Assembly: GCA_963830775.1 (NCBI GenBank)
Contig: CAWHNT010000024.1
Coordinates: forward strand, 62,001-126,000
Direction of reading: 5' to 3'
Length of the DNA stretch: 64,000 nucleotides
Origin: CAWHNT01 sp963830775
Lineage (GTDB): Bacteria; Pseudomonadota; Alphaproteobacteria; Geminicoccales; Geminicoccaceae
The position numbers and the translations under genes are program-made. Below are positions 8,396 through 17,114 of this stretch, piece by piece. Below the pieces are notes generated by a model. That model had not been told where the DNA came from. It made no database searches and saw only the letters and a list, made by a program, of their open reading frames with translations. Numbering within the stretch: position 1 is the stretch's first letter; every line of letters begins with the position of its first letter.

Positions 8396-9391
8396 ATGCC
8401 GGCCACTAAGACCCGTACGATAGGCGTCGCCGGTGCCGGCGCCTGGGGCACGGCCCTGGCGCTCGCGGCGGCGCGCGCGGGCCACGCCGTCCGCCTCTGG
8501 GCGCGCAATCCCGAGCACGCGGATAGGCTCGTGGCCACCCGTCGCAACGAGCGCTACCTGCCCGGCCTCACCCTTTCGTGCCGCATCGAGATCACTTCCG
8601 ACCTTGCCTCGCTCGCCACGACCGAGCCCCTCCTCCTGGTCGTCCCCGCCCAGGCGCTGCGCGCGGTGGCGCGCCAGCTTGCGGGCTACACGGGCCGGGC
8701 CGTCATCTGTGCCAAGGGGCTGGAGCAGGCGACCGGCCTCCGCCTGAGCGAGGTTCTCCGGGCCGAGCTGCCGGACGCCATGGCCGCCGAGCTGAGTGGC
8801 CCCTCCTTCGCCCGCGAGGTCGCCGCCGGACTCCCCACGGCACTGACCCTCGCCGCGGAGCGCTACGAGGACGCCATGGCGCTGGCCGAGCTCCTGGCCA
8901 GCCCAGGCTTCCGCCTCTACCCCAGCGACGATCTCCTCGGCGTCGAGCTGGGCGGTGCCGTCAAGAACGTGATCGCGATCGCCGCCGGCGTCGTCGAAGG
9001 CAGGGGCCTGGGCGAGAACGCCCGTGCCGCCCTGATCACCCGCGGCCTCGCCGAGATGGCCCGTCTCTGCGAGGCGCTGGGGGCCCGGCGCGAGACCCTG
9101 ATGGGCCTCTCCGGCCTGGGCGACCTCCTCCTCACCGCCACGAGCCTGACCTCGCGCAACACCCGCTTCGGCCACGAGCTCGGCCGCGGCCGCCTGCCCT
9201 CCGACCTCCTGGCCCCAGGCGAGGCCTTGAGCGAGGGTGCCTACACCGCCGAAGCCGTCTGCCGCCTCGCCGCCCGTGCCGGCGTCGAGCTCCCGATCAG
9301 CGAGGCCGTGCGCGCGGTCGTCGCCGGCCAGCTCTCCGTGGACGAGGCGGTCACCGCCCTCCTGACCCGGCCCCTCGCCGCCCGCGAATAG
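8396..9391 (+). CDS. gpsA: Glycerol-3-phosphate dehydrogenase [NAD(P)+]
   Basis: A 331-residue cytoplasmic enzyme that reduces dihydroxyacetone phosphate to sn-glycerol 3-phosphate, the backbone for phospholipids. The N-terminus has the Rossmann dinucleotide loop (GVAGAGAWGTALA); the middle has ELSGPSFAREVAAGLPTA and the catalytic lysine stretch ELGGAVKNVIAIAAGVVEG; later GLSGLGDLLLTATS and SRNTRFGHELGRG are classic GpsA blocks. The chosen ATG gives an N-terminus of normal length; the frame stays open upstream but there is no homology to the family there. It stands alone, preceded by IS debris and followed by palindromic DNA. Confidence 0.95.
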   Translation: MPATKTRTIGVAGAGAWGTALALAAARAGHAVRLWARNPEHADRLVATRRNERYLPGLTLSCRIEITSDLASLATTEPLLLVVPAQALRAVARQLAGYTGRAVICAKGLEQATGLRLSEVLRAELPDAMAAELSGPSFAREVAAGLPTALTLAAERYEDAMALAELLASPGFRLYPSDDLLGVELGGAVKNVIAIAAGVVEGRGLGENARAALITRGLAEMARLCEALGARRETLMGLSGLGDLLLTATSLTSRNTRFGHELGRGRLPSDLLAPGEALSEGAYTAEAVCRLAARAGVELPISEAVRAVVAGQLSVDEAVTALLTRPLAARE

Positions 9392-9590
9392 CGCCGTGGA
9401 CGCGCCTAAACGCCGAACGGTCAGGGCTCCGGGGCACCTTCCAGGTGCGCTGGCGCCAACGGGGTGACCGCCCTCGTCTCCTCGCCAGCACCCGCTCGTC
9501 GGTCACCCCGCGGCGCAGCGATCTGCCGCCGCACCATCCGACCGAGATCAGGTTCCGCTCCCAGCCGGTGTGATCGACGGATGCGGGCTG

Positions 9591-9671
9591 GATCGACAGG
9601 TCCCGGCCGTCAAGGGCCTACGGCCGGCGTAGCCGGTGCTTCGCACCCTTGACGGCCGGGACCTGTCGATC
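9591..9671. repeat. 26-bp perfect inverted repeat, 29-base spacer
   Basis: GATCGACAGGTCCCGGCCGT plus CAAGGG (9591-9616) is matched exactly in reverse complement at 9646-9671. The spacer itself can fold (GGTGC-TTC-GCACC). It lies between the ends of two convergent genes, gpsA and the glutamine-synthetase-like gene. There is no T-run, so it is a poor simple terminator; a REP/MITE-like palindrome that can act as a terminator or mRNA end is more likely. Confidence 0.7.
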
Positions 9672-9685
9672 AGGAGACTGGCCAT

Positions 9686-9718
9686 GGCCTGCGAAGGCAG
9701 ATCCTGCCTTCGCAGGCC
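9686..9718. repeat. 14-bp perfect hairpin
   Basis: GGCCTGCGAAGGCA and its exact complement TGCCTTCGCAGGCC are separated by five bases. It follows the larger palindrome and precedes the end of the minus-strand glutamine-synthetase-like gene. It may serve as a transcription or mRNA end for that gene; no T-run is seen on either side. Confidence 0.6.
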
Positions 9719-9772
9719 TGGAAGCCACTGCTCGAAAGTGATCGAACTGGACCTGATCGGCCCCCCTGTCCC

Positions 9773-11143
9773 TCAGCTCAGCCCGTCGAGCAGGAACTCG
9801 GCCGGGTGCGGCAGGCGCTCGACCTGCTCCATCTCCTGGCGCTTCACCCGGATATAGGCCTCGAGCAGCTCCTCGGGCATGACCTCGTCCTTGGTGAGGA
9901 AGTCGTGGTCGGCCTCGAGGGCCGCCAGGGCTTCGTCGAGCGAGCGGCAGACGGTGCCGAAGGCGGAGGCTTCCTCGGGCGGGAGGTCGTAGAGGTTGCG
10001 GTCGGCGGCGTCGCCGGGCTCCAGGCGGCGCTCGATGCCGTCGAGGCCCGCCATCAGGATGGCGGTGAAGGCCAGATAGGGGTTGGCGCTCGGGTCCGGG
10101 AAGGCGACCTCGACCCGCTTGCCGTCGGGCCGCGCCGCATAGGGGATGCGCAGCGCCGTGGAGCGGTTGCGGGCGGCATAGGCCAGCAAGGTCGGCTCCT
10201 GCCGGCCGTAGCGGAGGCGGCGGTAGCTGTTGGTGGTCGGGTTGGTGAAGGCGTTGAGCGCTCGCGCATGCGCCATCACCCCGGCCACGAACTGCAGGCA
10301 AATGGGGCTGAGGTCGGCATAGCCCTGGCCGAAGAAGATCGGCCGCTCGTTGCGCCACAGAGCCTGGCTGATCCGCATCGCCGAGCCCGGGGCCTCGGGC
10401 AGAGGCTGGGCCAGGAAGCAGGCGACCTTGCCGTAGGACGCCGCCACCATCCGGGTCACGTAGCGCAGCGCCTGGATCTGGTCGGCCGCCCGGATCAGGG
10501 GTGCCGGTGCCAGCGCCAGCTCGTTCTGGCCCACGGCACGCCCGTGCCCGTGGCTGATCCCGTCCACGCCCAAGGTCCCCAGGATCGAGCCGATCTCGGT
10601 CCTGATGTCGGCGAACGGGTCGGCCGGCGGCCCGGCCAGGAAGCTGCCGGCACCGCCTGCCAGGGCCTGCCCGCCCGTGGGCGCCACGCCATAGCCCGAG
10701 GACCATGGCGTGTGCTCGAGGCGGACGGCATCGAACAGGAAGAAGCCCACCTCGACCGCCACCCGCACCTCGTCGGCGTGCTTGCCGGCGGCAAGATGGG
10801 CGGTGGCCCGCTCGGCCGCGGAGCGCGGGTCGCGCTCGTAGCCGCGCCCGCTGGCAGGGTCGGCGCCGTCGCAGACCACCGTGAGCGTGGGCTGGGCGCT
10901 GAACGGGTCGAGCCACGTGGCGCCGAGGTCCGGCCGCAACAGGAGATCGGCCTCGGTCACGTCGCGCCAGCCCGGGAGCTCCGAGCCGTCGATCAGCAGG
11001 CCCGAGGTCAGCGCTTCCGCGTCGATCGTGCCGGCGTCGCGGGCGACGTGGCGCCAGCGGCCGGATAGATCGGTGAAGCGGAAGTCGACCACCTTCACGC
11101 CTGCAGCCGCGATCCGCTCCAGGATCGCCTCAGCCTCGCTCAT
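9773..11143 (-). CDS. Glutamine synthetase-like protein, active site altered
   Basis: A 456-residue member of the GS/GlnA family. It keeps the C-terminal fold signatures (FTNPTTNSYRRL, RNRSTALRIPY, PDPSANPYLAFTAILMAGLDG). Positions that bind metals and ATP in true GS have changed: the block that reads GSGMHCHQS in the window's own glnA is here GSAMRISQA, losing both histidines; PEAEFF is VEVGFF, losing one metal-ligand glutamate; and the second glutamate after GQCEID is absent. It is probably not a normal glutamine synthetase and may be a gamma-glutamyl ligase for another amine or a non-catalytic paralogue. The start is the ATG at 11143; ten upstream codons look unlike the family. Confidence 0.75.
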   Translation of the reverse strand: MSEAEAILERIAAAGVKVVDFRFTDLSGRWRHVARDAGTIDAEALTSGLLIDGSELPGWRDVTEADLLLRPDLGATWLDPFSAQPTLTVVCDGADPASGRGYERDPRSAAERATAHLAAGKHADEVRVAVEVGFFLFDAVRLEHTPWSSGYGVAPTGGQALAGGAGSFLAGPPADPFADIRTEIGSILGTLGVDGISHGHGRAVGQNELALAPAPLIRAADQIQALRYVTRMVAASYGKVACFLAQPLPEAPGSAMRISQALWRNERPIFFGQGYADLSPICLQFVAGVMAHARALNAFTNPTTNSYRRLRYGRQEPTLLAYAARNRSTALRIPYAARPDGKRVEVAFPDPSANPYLAFTAILMAGLDGIERRLEPGDAADRNLYDLPPEEASAFGTVCRSLDEALAALEADHDFLTKDEVMPEELLEAYIRVKRQEMEQVERLPHPAEFLLDGLS

Positions 11144-11304
11144 CGCCGTCACCCCGGGCCGGCATCCCGCCACGGCCCCCTGCCCCGCCTTCGCAAGCTG
11201 CCCGGGCGCTGCCGCTCAGGCCGGCACCGCTTAGCCCAGCTTGCGGTAGAGGGCGAGGTGGTGTGATGGCCGGCCACCGCCAGCCCAGGGGCCGGCTGCC
11301 CGGC

Positions 11305-11616
11305 TCAGTAGAGGCCGCCGCGCTGCGCGAAGTGCGTGTTGCGCTGGCGCGACGCGGGTGCCTGCTCGGCCGCCGCCACCGGCGCCTTGGTGCTGCCCAG
11401 CGAGGAGGCGATGCGGTCGCCCAGCTCGCTGCCGGGCAGGGTCGATTTCGGATAGTGCCGCATGAAGGAGGCGATGGCATCGGGCGTGCCCGTGCGGACC
11501 GCTTCCATGTAGGCCTTCACCTCGGCGGCACTCTGGGCCACCGCACCGCCCGCAGCGATGCCGGAGAGGAGGACGCTGGCGTGCGCGGCAGCGATCAGCT
11601 TCGCAAGCTTGTTCAT
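11305..11616 (-). CDS. Small secreted protein of unknown function
   Basis: 103 residues beginning MNKLAKLIAAAHASVLLSGI and a likely cleavage after AVAQS, that is, a Sec signal peptide. The mature part (AEVKAYMEAVRTGTPDAIASFMRHYPKSTLPGSEL) resembles short periplasmic proteins that carry one helical repeat, but I cannot name a family. It is separated by about 160 bases from the glutamine-synthetase-like gene downstream of it and is divergent from the glycosyltransferase cluster. A longer start at 11655 would put 13 residues before the signal peptide and is unlikely. Confidence 0.6.
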   Translation of the reverse strand: MNKLAKLIAAAHASVLLSGIAAGGAVAQSAAEVKAYMEAVRTGTPDAIASFMRHYPKSTLPGSELGDRIASSLGSTKAPVAAAEQAPASRQRNTHFAQRGGLY

Positions 11617-11814
11617 CGGTGCAAGTCCTAAGCGTGGGTGGAGCAAGCTGTGCACACAGGCATACGCATCGGCTCTGAAGATAAGGTTAACGGCACCGCC
11701 GGAGACGACCGGGTTTCTCGCGCATGCGGAAAACAGGCTTGCGGTTTCTCAACCTGTGCGTTCTACTCCCGTCCGTTGCGGCCGGGGACACGCCCCGGCG
11801 ATCCCTGGCAGGCC

Positions 11815-13972
11815 ATGCTCCGGCAACCCTACGATCTCGACGCCATTCTGATCGGTGACGTTCGCGAGGGCCGCGAGGCGGCGGAGATGCTGCTCGCAGC
11901 CGGCACCGTCCTGGCGCGGCGCGGCCACTCCGTCGGCATCGTCCCGCTGGCCGACCGCAAGGACCGCACGGGCGTGGTGCTGCCCGGCCTCGCCGCCGCC
12001 GTCCGCCGCGGCAGCTTGAGCCTGATCGAGGAAAGCGAGCAGCGGCTCTGGTGCCGGCTCGCGATCGTGGCCGGAGCGCCGCTCCTGGCCGGTGCTGCGG
12101 CAACGTTGCCGCCGATCACGGCCCGCCAGGCGCTGGTGCTGGTCACCGAGACCGTGCTCGACCGTCAGGGCAAGCCGCGCTTCGACCTCTCCGCCACGGC
12201 CGGCCTCGTCAGCACCCAGATCGCCACCGAGCAGCACTGGTGCCCGGCCGACCCCTACATCCGCCGGCAGCTCCAGGAGGCCGGCCTCACCGCCCTTCTC
12301 CACCCGGAGGACTGGCCGCCCGCGCTCGACGTGCCGGCCTGGCGGCTGCCGCGGGCGGCACCGGCCGGACGCCGGGCGGTTCTCGGCCACGCGGTCGGCC
12401 GTGGCATCGACCCGCTGGGGCCCGACCGGGCCAGCATCCTGAAGCGCTACCCTGCGGGCGAGGGCCTGCCGCTCCGCCTGCACGGTGCTGAGGACGAGCT
12501 GCTGAAAGCGCTCGACCCGCTTCCCGCCGGCTGGCAGATCGTGCCGCCCGCCATGGCGGGCGCCCGCCGCTTCCTGGCCCGGCTCGACTTCTTCCTCCTG
12601 CAGCCCGAGCGCATCCCCGCCCGTCCGCCCCGGGCACTCCTGGAAGCGATGGCGGTCGGCCGCGTCGCCCTGCTGGCACCGGGCTTCCGGGCACTGCTCG
12701 GCGAAGGCCTGGCCTACCGCACGCCCGAGCAGATGGCGCCGACCGTCCGCTACCTGCACGCCGAGCCGGCCTTCTACGACCGCTACCTCGCGGCCCAGGA
12801 CAAGGCACTCGAGCGCTACACGCTGGACGCCCTGCAGAGCCGCCTCCTGCCCTTCCTCGAGCCCGCCCGCGCGCCACGACCGGCCGCGGTCGGAGCGGAC
12901 CGCCGCCGGATCGCCTTCTACCCCACCAACGGCATCGGCCTCGGCCACGTGGCCCGGCTGCTGGCGGTGGCGAAGCGCCTGGGTCCCGCACACGAGCCCG
13001 TCTTCTTCACTCCCTGCCACGCGCTGGCCGTGATCGAGCATGCGGGCTACCGCACCGAGTACGTCTCCGAGCCCGCCTATGACGAGACCCTGCCCGCCGA
13101 TCACGCCCGCGCCATGGCACCCACCCTCGCCAACGCCTTCCGCCATCACGGGGTCGAGGCCGTGGTGTTCGACGGCAACGTGCCGCGCGACGCCCTGGTG
13201 ATGGCGGCCGCCGAATGCGGGCTCCCCTTCGTCTGGGTGCGCCGGGGCATGTGGCGGGCCGACCCGAGCCTCGCCCGCTTCCTGGAGCTCAGCCGCCATG
13301 CGGACGCGGTGATCGAGCCCATGGAGGCGGCCGCGAGCGCCGATGCGGGGGTGACCGCCAGTGCCGAGGACGGCCCGATCCGGATCCCCCCTGTGTTCAT
13401 GCTCGACCGCGACGAGCTGCTGCCGCGGGCCAAGGCGCGGGCGGCACTCCGCCTCCCGGCCCAGGGCCTGTGCGCGCTGGTCCAGCTCGGCAGCGGCAAC
13501 AACCGCGACGTCGAGGAGCTGCTGGACCCGATCATCGCGGCCGCCCAGCGGCTGGGGATCGAGCTCCTGGCCTCCGAGTGGCTGATCAGCAACAACCCGA
13601 TCCGGCGCCGCAACCTGCGCTATCTCAGCGCCTTCCCCACCGCCCGCTATCTCAACGCCTTCGACTTCGCGATCAGTGCCGCCGGCTACAACTCCTTCCA
13701 CGAGCTGCTGCATCACGGCCTGCCCTGCATCTTCCTCCCCAACGACGACCAGCGGGTGGACGACCAGCGGGCGCGCGCCGCCTTCGCCGACCGGGAGGGG
13801 GCGGGGATTCTGCGTCCCGCGCGGGTCCGAGCGCCAGATCGGCCGCTACATGGAGCTGCTGCAGGACCGCTCGGCACGGCGGCTGATCGGCCGCCGTGCC
13901 CGCGAGGTCTGCCCTGCCAACGGTGCTGCCATCGCCGCGGCGACGATCCAGACCGTGCTGGGGTGCCGCTGA
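11815..13972 (+). pseudogene. Double GT-B glycosyltransferase, one frameshift
   Basis: About 718 residues after frame correction. The first half (to about residue 360) resembles a GT4-like glycosyltransferase, ending with PPRALLEAMAVGRVALLAPGF, the sugar-nucleotide-binding region. The second half starts with RRRIAFYPTNGIGLGHVARL, a MurG/PseG-like N-terminal glycine loop, and ends with SAAGYNSFHELLHHGLPCIF and DDQRARAAFADREGAGIL, the GT28-type donor site. Near 13820 one extra base (CCCGCGCGGGTCC) shifts the frame; removing it continues with GSERQIGRYMELLQDRSARR to the stop at 13972. First gene of a same-strand cluster of five, cytoplasmic, making an unknown glycan. The stop overlaps the next ATG (ATGA). 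Confidence 0.75.
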
Positions 13973-14601
13973 TGGCCTCGATCCTGCGCATGCCGCCCTC
14001 GCGGCAGGAGGTCGAGCGGCTGCGCACGCTGGTGGAAGACCAGCACCGCCGCCTGCGCGTCTACCAGAACGAGACGGACCGCGGCCCGGCCGCCGGCGAC
14101 GTGGTCGACGAGTTCCCCTGCCGCTGCGAGAAGCCCGTGGCCTCGGCCGCCGCCATGGCACGCCTCATGGCCGAGGCCGAGGCCCGGCTGGCCCTGGCGC
14201 AGAGCCGGGTCGGCCAGGCGCTCCGGTCACCCTGGCCCGAGCGGCGGCCCGACCTGCCGGTGCTCCGACCCGCCCCCGGCCTGCCGGCCTATGCCCAGGC
14301 GGCCGACGGGCCGATGCCGAACGTCGTCTTCGCGCTCTTCGGCCAGCGCGGCGAGGAGCAGCGGCGCGCGGTCGAGAACGTGCTCCGCGAGCAGCGCGGC
14401 GCCCAGCCCTTCGTGCCGATCTTCCTCACCAACGAGCCCGACTTCGGCACCTTCCGCGACGCGCGGCTGGTGTTCGAATATTTCCCGTTCGTGCTCGATG
14501 ACGCCGCACCCGTCCCGCCATCGGCCTGGAGCGCCTACATCGTGGAGGCCCTGCAGCTCACCATGCGCCGCTGGGGTGTGCAGCGCGTGGTCCGGATCTG
14601 A
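13972..14601 (+). CDS. Hypothetical protein in glycosyltransferase cluster
   Basis: 209 residues starting at an ATG that overlaps the preceding stop. The N-terminus is predicted helical and charged (PSRQEVERLRTLVEDQHRRLRV), the middle is proline/arginine rich, and the C-terminus contains VVFALFGQRGEEQRRAVENV and FVPIFLTNEPDFGTFRDA, which looks like the N-terminal sugar-binding half of a small glycosyltransferase-like fold. I do not recognise a named family. Translational coupling on both sides (the next gene starts six bases later) suggests it acts with the surrounding transferases. Confidence 0.7.
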   Translation: MASILRMPPSRQEVERLRTLVEDQHRRLRVYQNETDRGPAAGDVVDEFPCRCEKPVASAAAMARLMAEAEARLALAQSRVGQALRSPWPERRPDLPVLRPAPGLPAYAQAADGPMPNVVFALFGQRGEEQRRAVENVLREQRGAQPFVPIFLTNEPDFGTFRDARLVFEYFPFVLDDAAPVPPSAWSAYIVEALQLTMRRWGVQRVVRI

Positions 14602-14606
14602 GGCCC

Positions 14607-17114
14607 GTGCCCGACGCCGGCGTGGCCTCCGAGATCGAGCTGGCGCGGGCTCTCATGGCCGAGCAGCGCGCCGACGAGGCCCTGCAGCTCCTGCAGGCGA
14701 CGCTCCGCCGGCACCCGCACCATCCCGAGCTGCTGCGCGCCCTGGCCACGACCCAAGGTGCCCTGGGCCGCCAGCATGCGCGGCTGGGCAGTGCCGAGGC
14801 GGTGCTGGCGGCCTCGCCCGATGCGCTGGAGCCGGCCCTGGAGCTGGCCGAGGCGCTGGACGCGGTCGGCCGGCGCAGCGAGGCCGACGCCATGCTGGCC
14901 CGGCTGGTCGAGAAGCACGGCAACGACCCGCGGCCACGCAGCGCCAGGGCCCGGCTGGCCGAGCGGCGCCAGCGGCCCGAGCTGGCCGAAGCCTACTGGC
15001 GGCGCGTGCTGGCCCTGCGGCCGGACGAGCTGTCGGCCCGCATCGGCGTGAGCCGTGCTTTGCGCGCCCAGGGCCGCTTCACCGAGGCCCAGGACTACTG
15101 CCGCACACTCTTGAGCCTGCACCCGGGCGAGGCCGGCCCCCTCCAGGAGCTGGCCCGCATAGCACTCGACGCCGGCGAGCCCGTGGTGGCGGAGGCGCGC
15201 TGGCGCCGTGCCGCGATGGTGACGAAGCAGGCACCCGAGTTGCTGCTGGGCCTGGCCCAGGCGTTGGCGGCCCAGCATCGGTTCGCCGCCGCCGGCGCCA
15301 TCCTGGAGCAGCAGGGCCGGACCCAGCCCGGACGCACGGAGGCGCTGACCGCCCTTGCCCGCACCCTGCTCCTGGAGGGCGATCTCGACCGGGCGGACCA
15401 GGTTCTGGGCCGGCTGATCGCGCGCGAGCCCGGCCGGATCGAGCACCGGCTCACCCGGGGCCGTGTGCTGGAACAGCGCTGGGACTACCCGGCAGCAGGT
15501 GCGCTCTACCGCGAGCTGGCGGCAGCCTGGCCCGAAGCGGCCGCGGCCCGCATGGCGATCGCTGACCTGGCCCTCCTTCAGGGTGAAGCCGCGGCGGCCG
15601 GCGACGCCTATCGTCAGGTACTCGGCCTCGATGCCGAGCATGTCGGCGCCAGGCTCGGGCTCGCCGACGCGGCGGCCGAGCTCGAGGACCTGGACGCCGC
15701 ACGACACTGGCTGGCCCAGGCTCTGGCACTTGCGCCCGCGAGCCCGCTCGTCTGGCAGCGGCGGGTCCGGATCGCGGAGGAGGCCGGCCTCGTCGAGGAG
15801 GCACGCCTCCTCCTGCTCGAGGCCCGCTCCGTCATGCCGCAGCGGGAGCAGCCGCGGCTCTGGCTGACGGCCTTCGCGCTGCGCCACGGCGAGGTCGAGA
15901 CCGCCCAGCTCCATGCCGCGGCAGCGCTCGAGGCGCACCCGCACAGCCTGACCGTGAACCTCGCCGCCCTCGACGTCGACTTCGCCGCCGGCGCCCTCGC
16001 CACCGCCCGCGAGCGGCTCGAGCCCCTGGCCGAGGCGCTGCCGGAGCATCGCGAGGTGCAGCGGCGGCTCGCCCGGCTGGAGACCATGGACGGTGCCGTG
16101 GAGCGCGCCCGGCGCCGCTGGTGGCGGATGGCGCGCTTCGATCCTCGCGTCCACGGGCCCGTCGACCGCCTGGAGCGGCTCGACCGGCACCATCTGCCGC
16201 CGCCCGGCACCGAGATCCGCGTCTTCCTCGTGCTCCGCAACGAGCGTACCCGCCTGCCCTGGCTGCTCGACTACTATCGCGGGCTCGGGGCCGACCGCTT
16301 CCTGGTCGTCGACAACGCCTCGGACGACGGCACCACGGCCTGGCTCCTGGGCCAGGGTGCGGACGTCCATGTCTTCCACACCGCGGCCTCCTTCGGGCGC
16401 GCCGCCTCCGGCATGCGCTGGATGCACGCCCTGCTCGACGAGCACGGGCGCGGCGGCTGGGCCTTGTGCATCGATGGCGACGAGGTGCTGGTCTACCCGC
16501 ACTGCGAGCAACTGAGCCTCCGCACCCTTACCCGCCATCTCGACGCGATCGGTGCCGAGGCGCTGCTGGCACCGCTCCTCGACATGTATCCCGGCGCACC
16601 TCTGGAGGAGGTCGCCTACGAGCCCGGCACGAGCCTCATCGAGGCCTTCCCCTGGTTCGACGCCGACGGCTACGTCCAGCGCGACACCCACACCTTCCCC
16701 TTCGTCAGCATGCACGGCGGCAGCCGGTCGCGCTTCTTCTACACCGCACCCGTGCTGGCGCCCGCCCTGCAGAAGGTGCCGCTGATCCGCTGGTCGCCGC
16801 AGATGCGCTTCCTCTCCGCCCGGCACACGAGCCTGCCCTGCCGCCTGGCGCCGGTCACCGGTGCCCTGCTCCATTTCAAGTACACGCCCGAGTTCGCGGC
16901 CTATGTCCGCGCCGAGGCCGCGCGCGGCGAGCATTACCGCGGCGGCCAGCAGTACCGGGTCTACCTGAAGCGCCTCGAGAGCGACGAAGGCCTCTCCTTC
17001 CTCCACCCGGGCTCGGTCCGCTACCGGGACAGCCGGCAGCTGGTCGAGCAGGGCCTGATGCGCTCCACACCGGAGCTGGACGCCCATGTCGACCCAGAAC
17101 GCCGCGCGGCCTGA
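14607..17114 (+). CDS. TPR-repeat glycosyltransferase (GT2-like), copy 1
   Basis: 835 residues from a GTG start. Residues 1 to about 520 are tetratricopeptide-like helical repeats (AEQRADEALQLLQATLRRHP and many similar). The C-terminal 300 residues are a family-2-type glycosyltransferase (Glyco_tranf_2_4-like): IRVFLVLRNERTRLPWLLDY, RFLVVDNASDDGT and the acidic CIDGDEVLVYPH that should bind the metal and nucleotide sugar. The fold is cytoplasmic, with no membrane segment. TPR tails in such enzymes often hold the acceptor or partner proteins. It is followed, with a 29-base overlap, by a close paralogue, so the pair looks like a tandem duplication. Confidence 0.85.
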   Translation: MPDAGVASEIELARALMAEQRADEALQLLQATLRRHPHHPELLRALATTQGALGRQHARLGSAEAVLAASPDALEPALELAEALDAVGRRSEADAMLARLVEKHGNDPRPRSARARLAERRQRPELAEAYWRRVLALRPDELSARIGVSRALRAQGRFTEAQDYCRTLLSLHPGEAGPLQELARIALDAGEPVVAEARWRRAAMVTKQAPELLLGLAQALAAQHRFAAAGAILEQQGRTQPGRTEALTALARTLLLEGDLDRADQVLGRLIAREPGRIEHRLTRGRVLEQRWDYPAAGALYRELAAAWPEAAAARMAIADLALLQGEAAAAGDAYRQVLGLDAEHVGARLGLADAAAELEDLDAARHWLAQALALAPASPLVWQRRVRIAEEAGLVEEARLLLLEARSVMPQREQPRLWLTAFALRHGEVETAQLHAAAALEAHPHSLTVNLAALDVDFAAGALATARERLEPLAEALPEHREVQRRLARLETMDGAVERARRRWWRMARFDPRVHGPVDRLERLDRHHLPPPGTEIRVFLVLRNERTRLPWLLDYYRGLGADRFLVVDNASDDGTTAWLLGQGADVHVFHTAASFGRAASGMRWMHALLDEHGRGGWALCIDGDEVLVYPHCEQLSLRTLTRHLDAIGAEALLAPLLDMYPGAPLEEVAYEPGTSLIEAFPWFDADGYVQRDTHTFPFVSMHGGSRSRFFYTAPVLAPALQKVPLIRWSPQMRFLSARHTSLPCRLAPVTGALLHFKYTPEFAAYVRAEAARGEHYRGGQQYRVYLKRLESDEGLSFLHPGSVRYRDSRQLVEQGLMRSTPELDAHVDPERRAA

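Noticed and set aside
9618..10916. 432-codon frame overlapping the glutamine-synthetase-like gene on the same strand
   Set aside because: Out-of-frame shadow; composition is Arg/Pro-rich and no motif is present.
11638..14601. One continuous 987-residue protein joining the glycosyltransferase to the next gene
   Set aside because: The link is an out-of-frame Pro/Arg stretch after the shift near 13820; each half has its own start, stop and ATGA junction.
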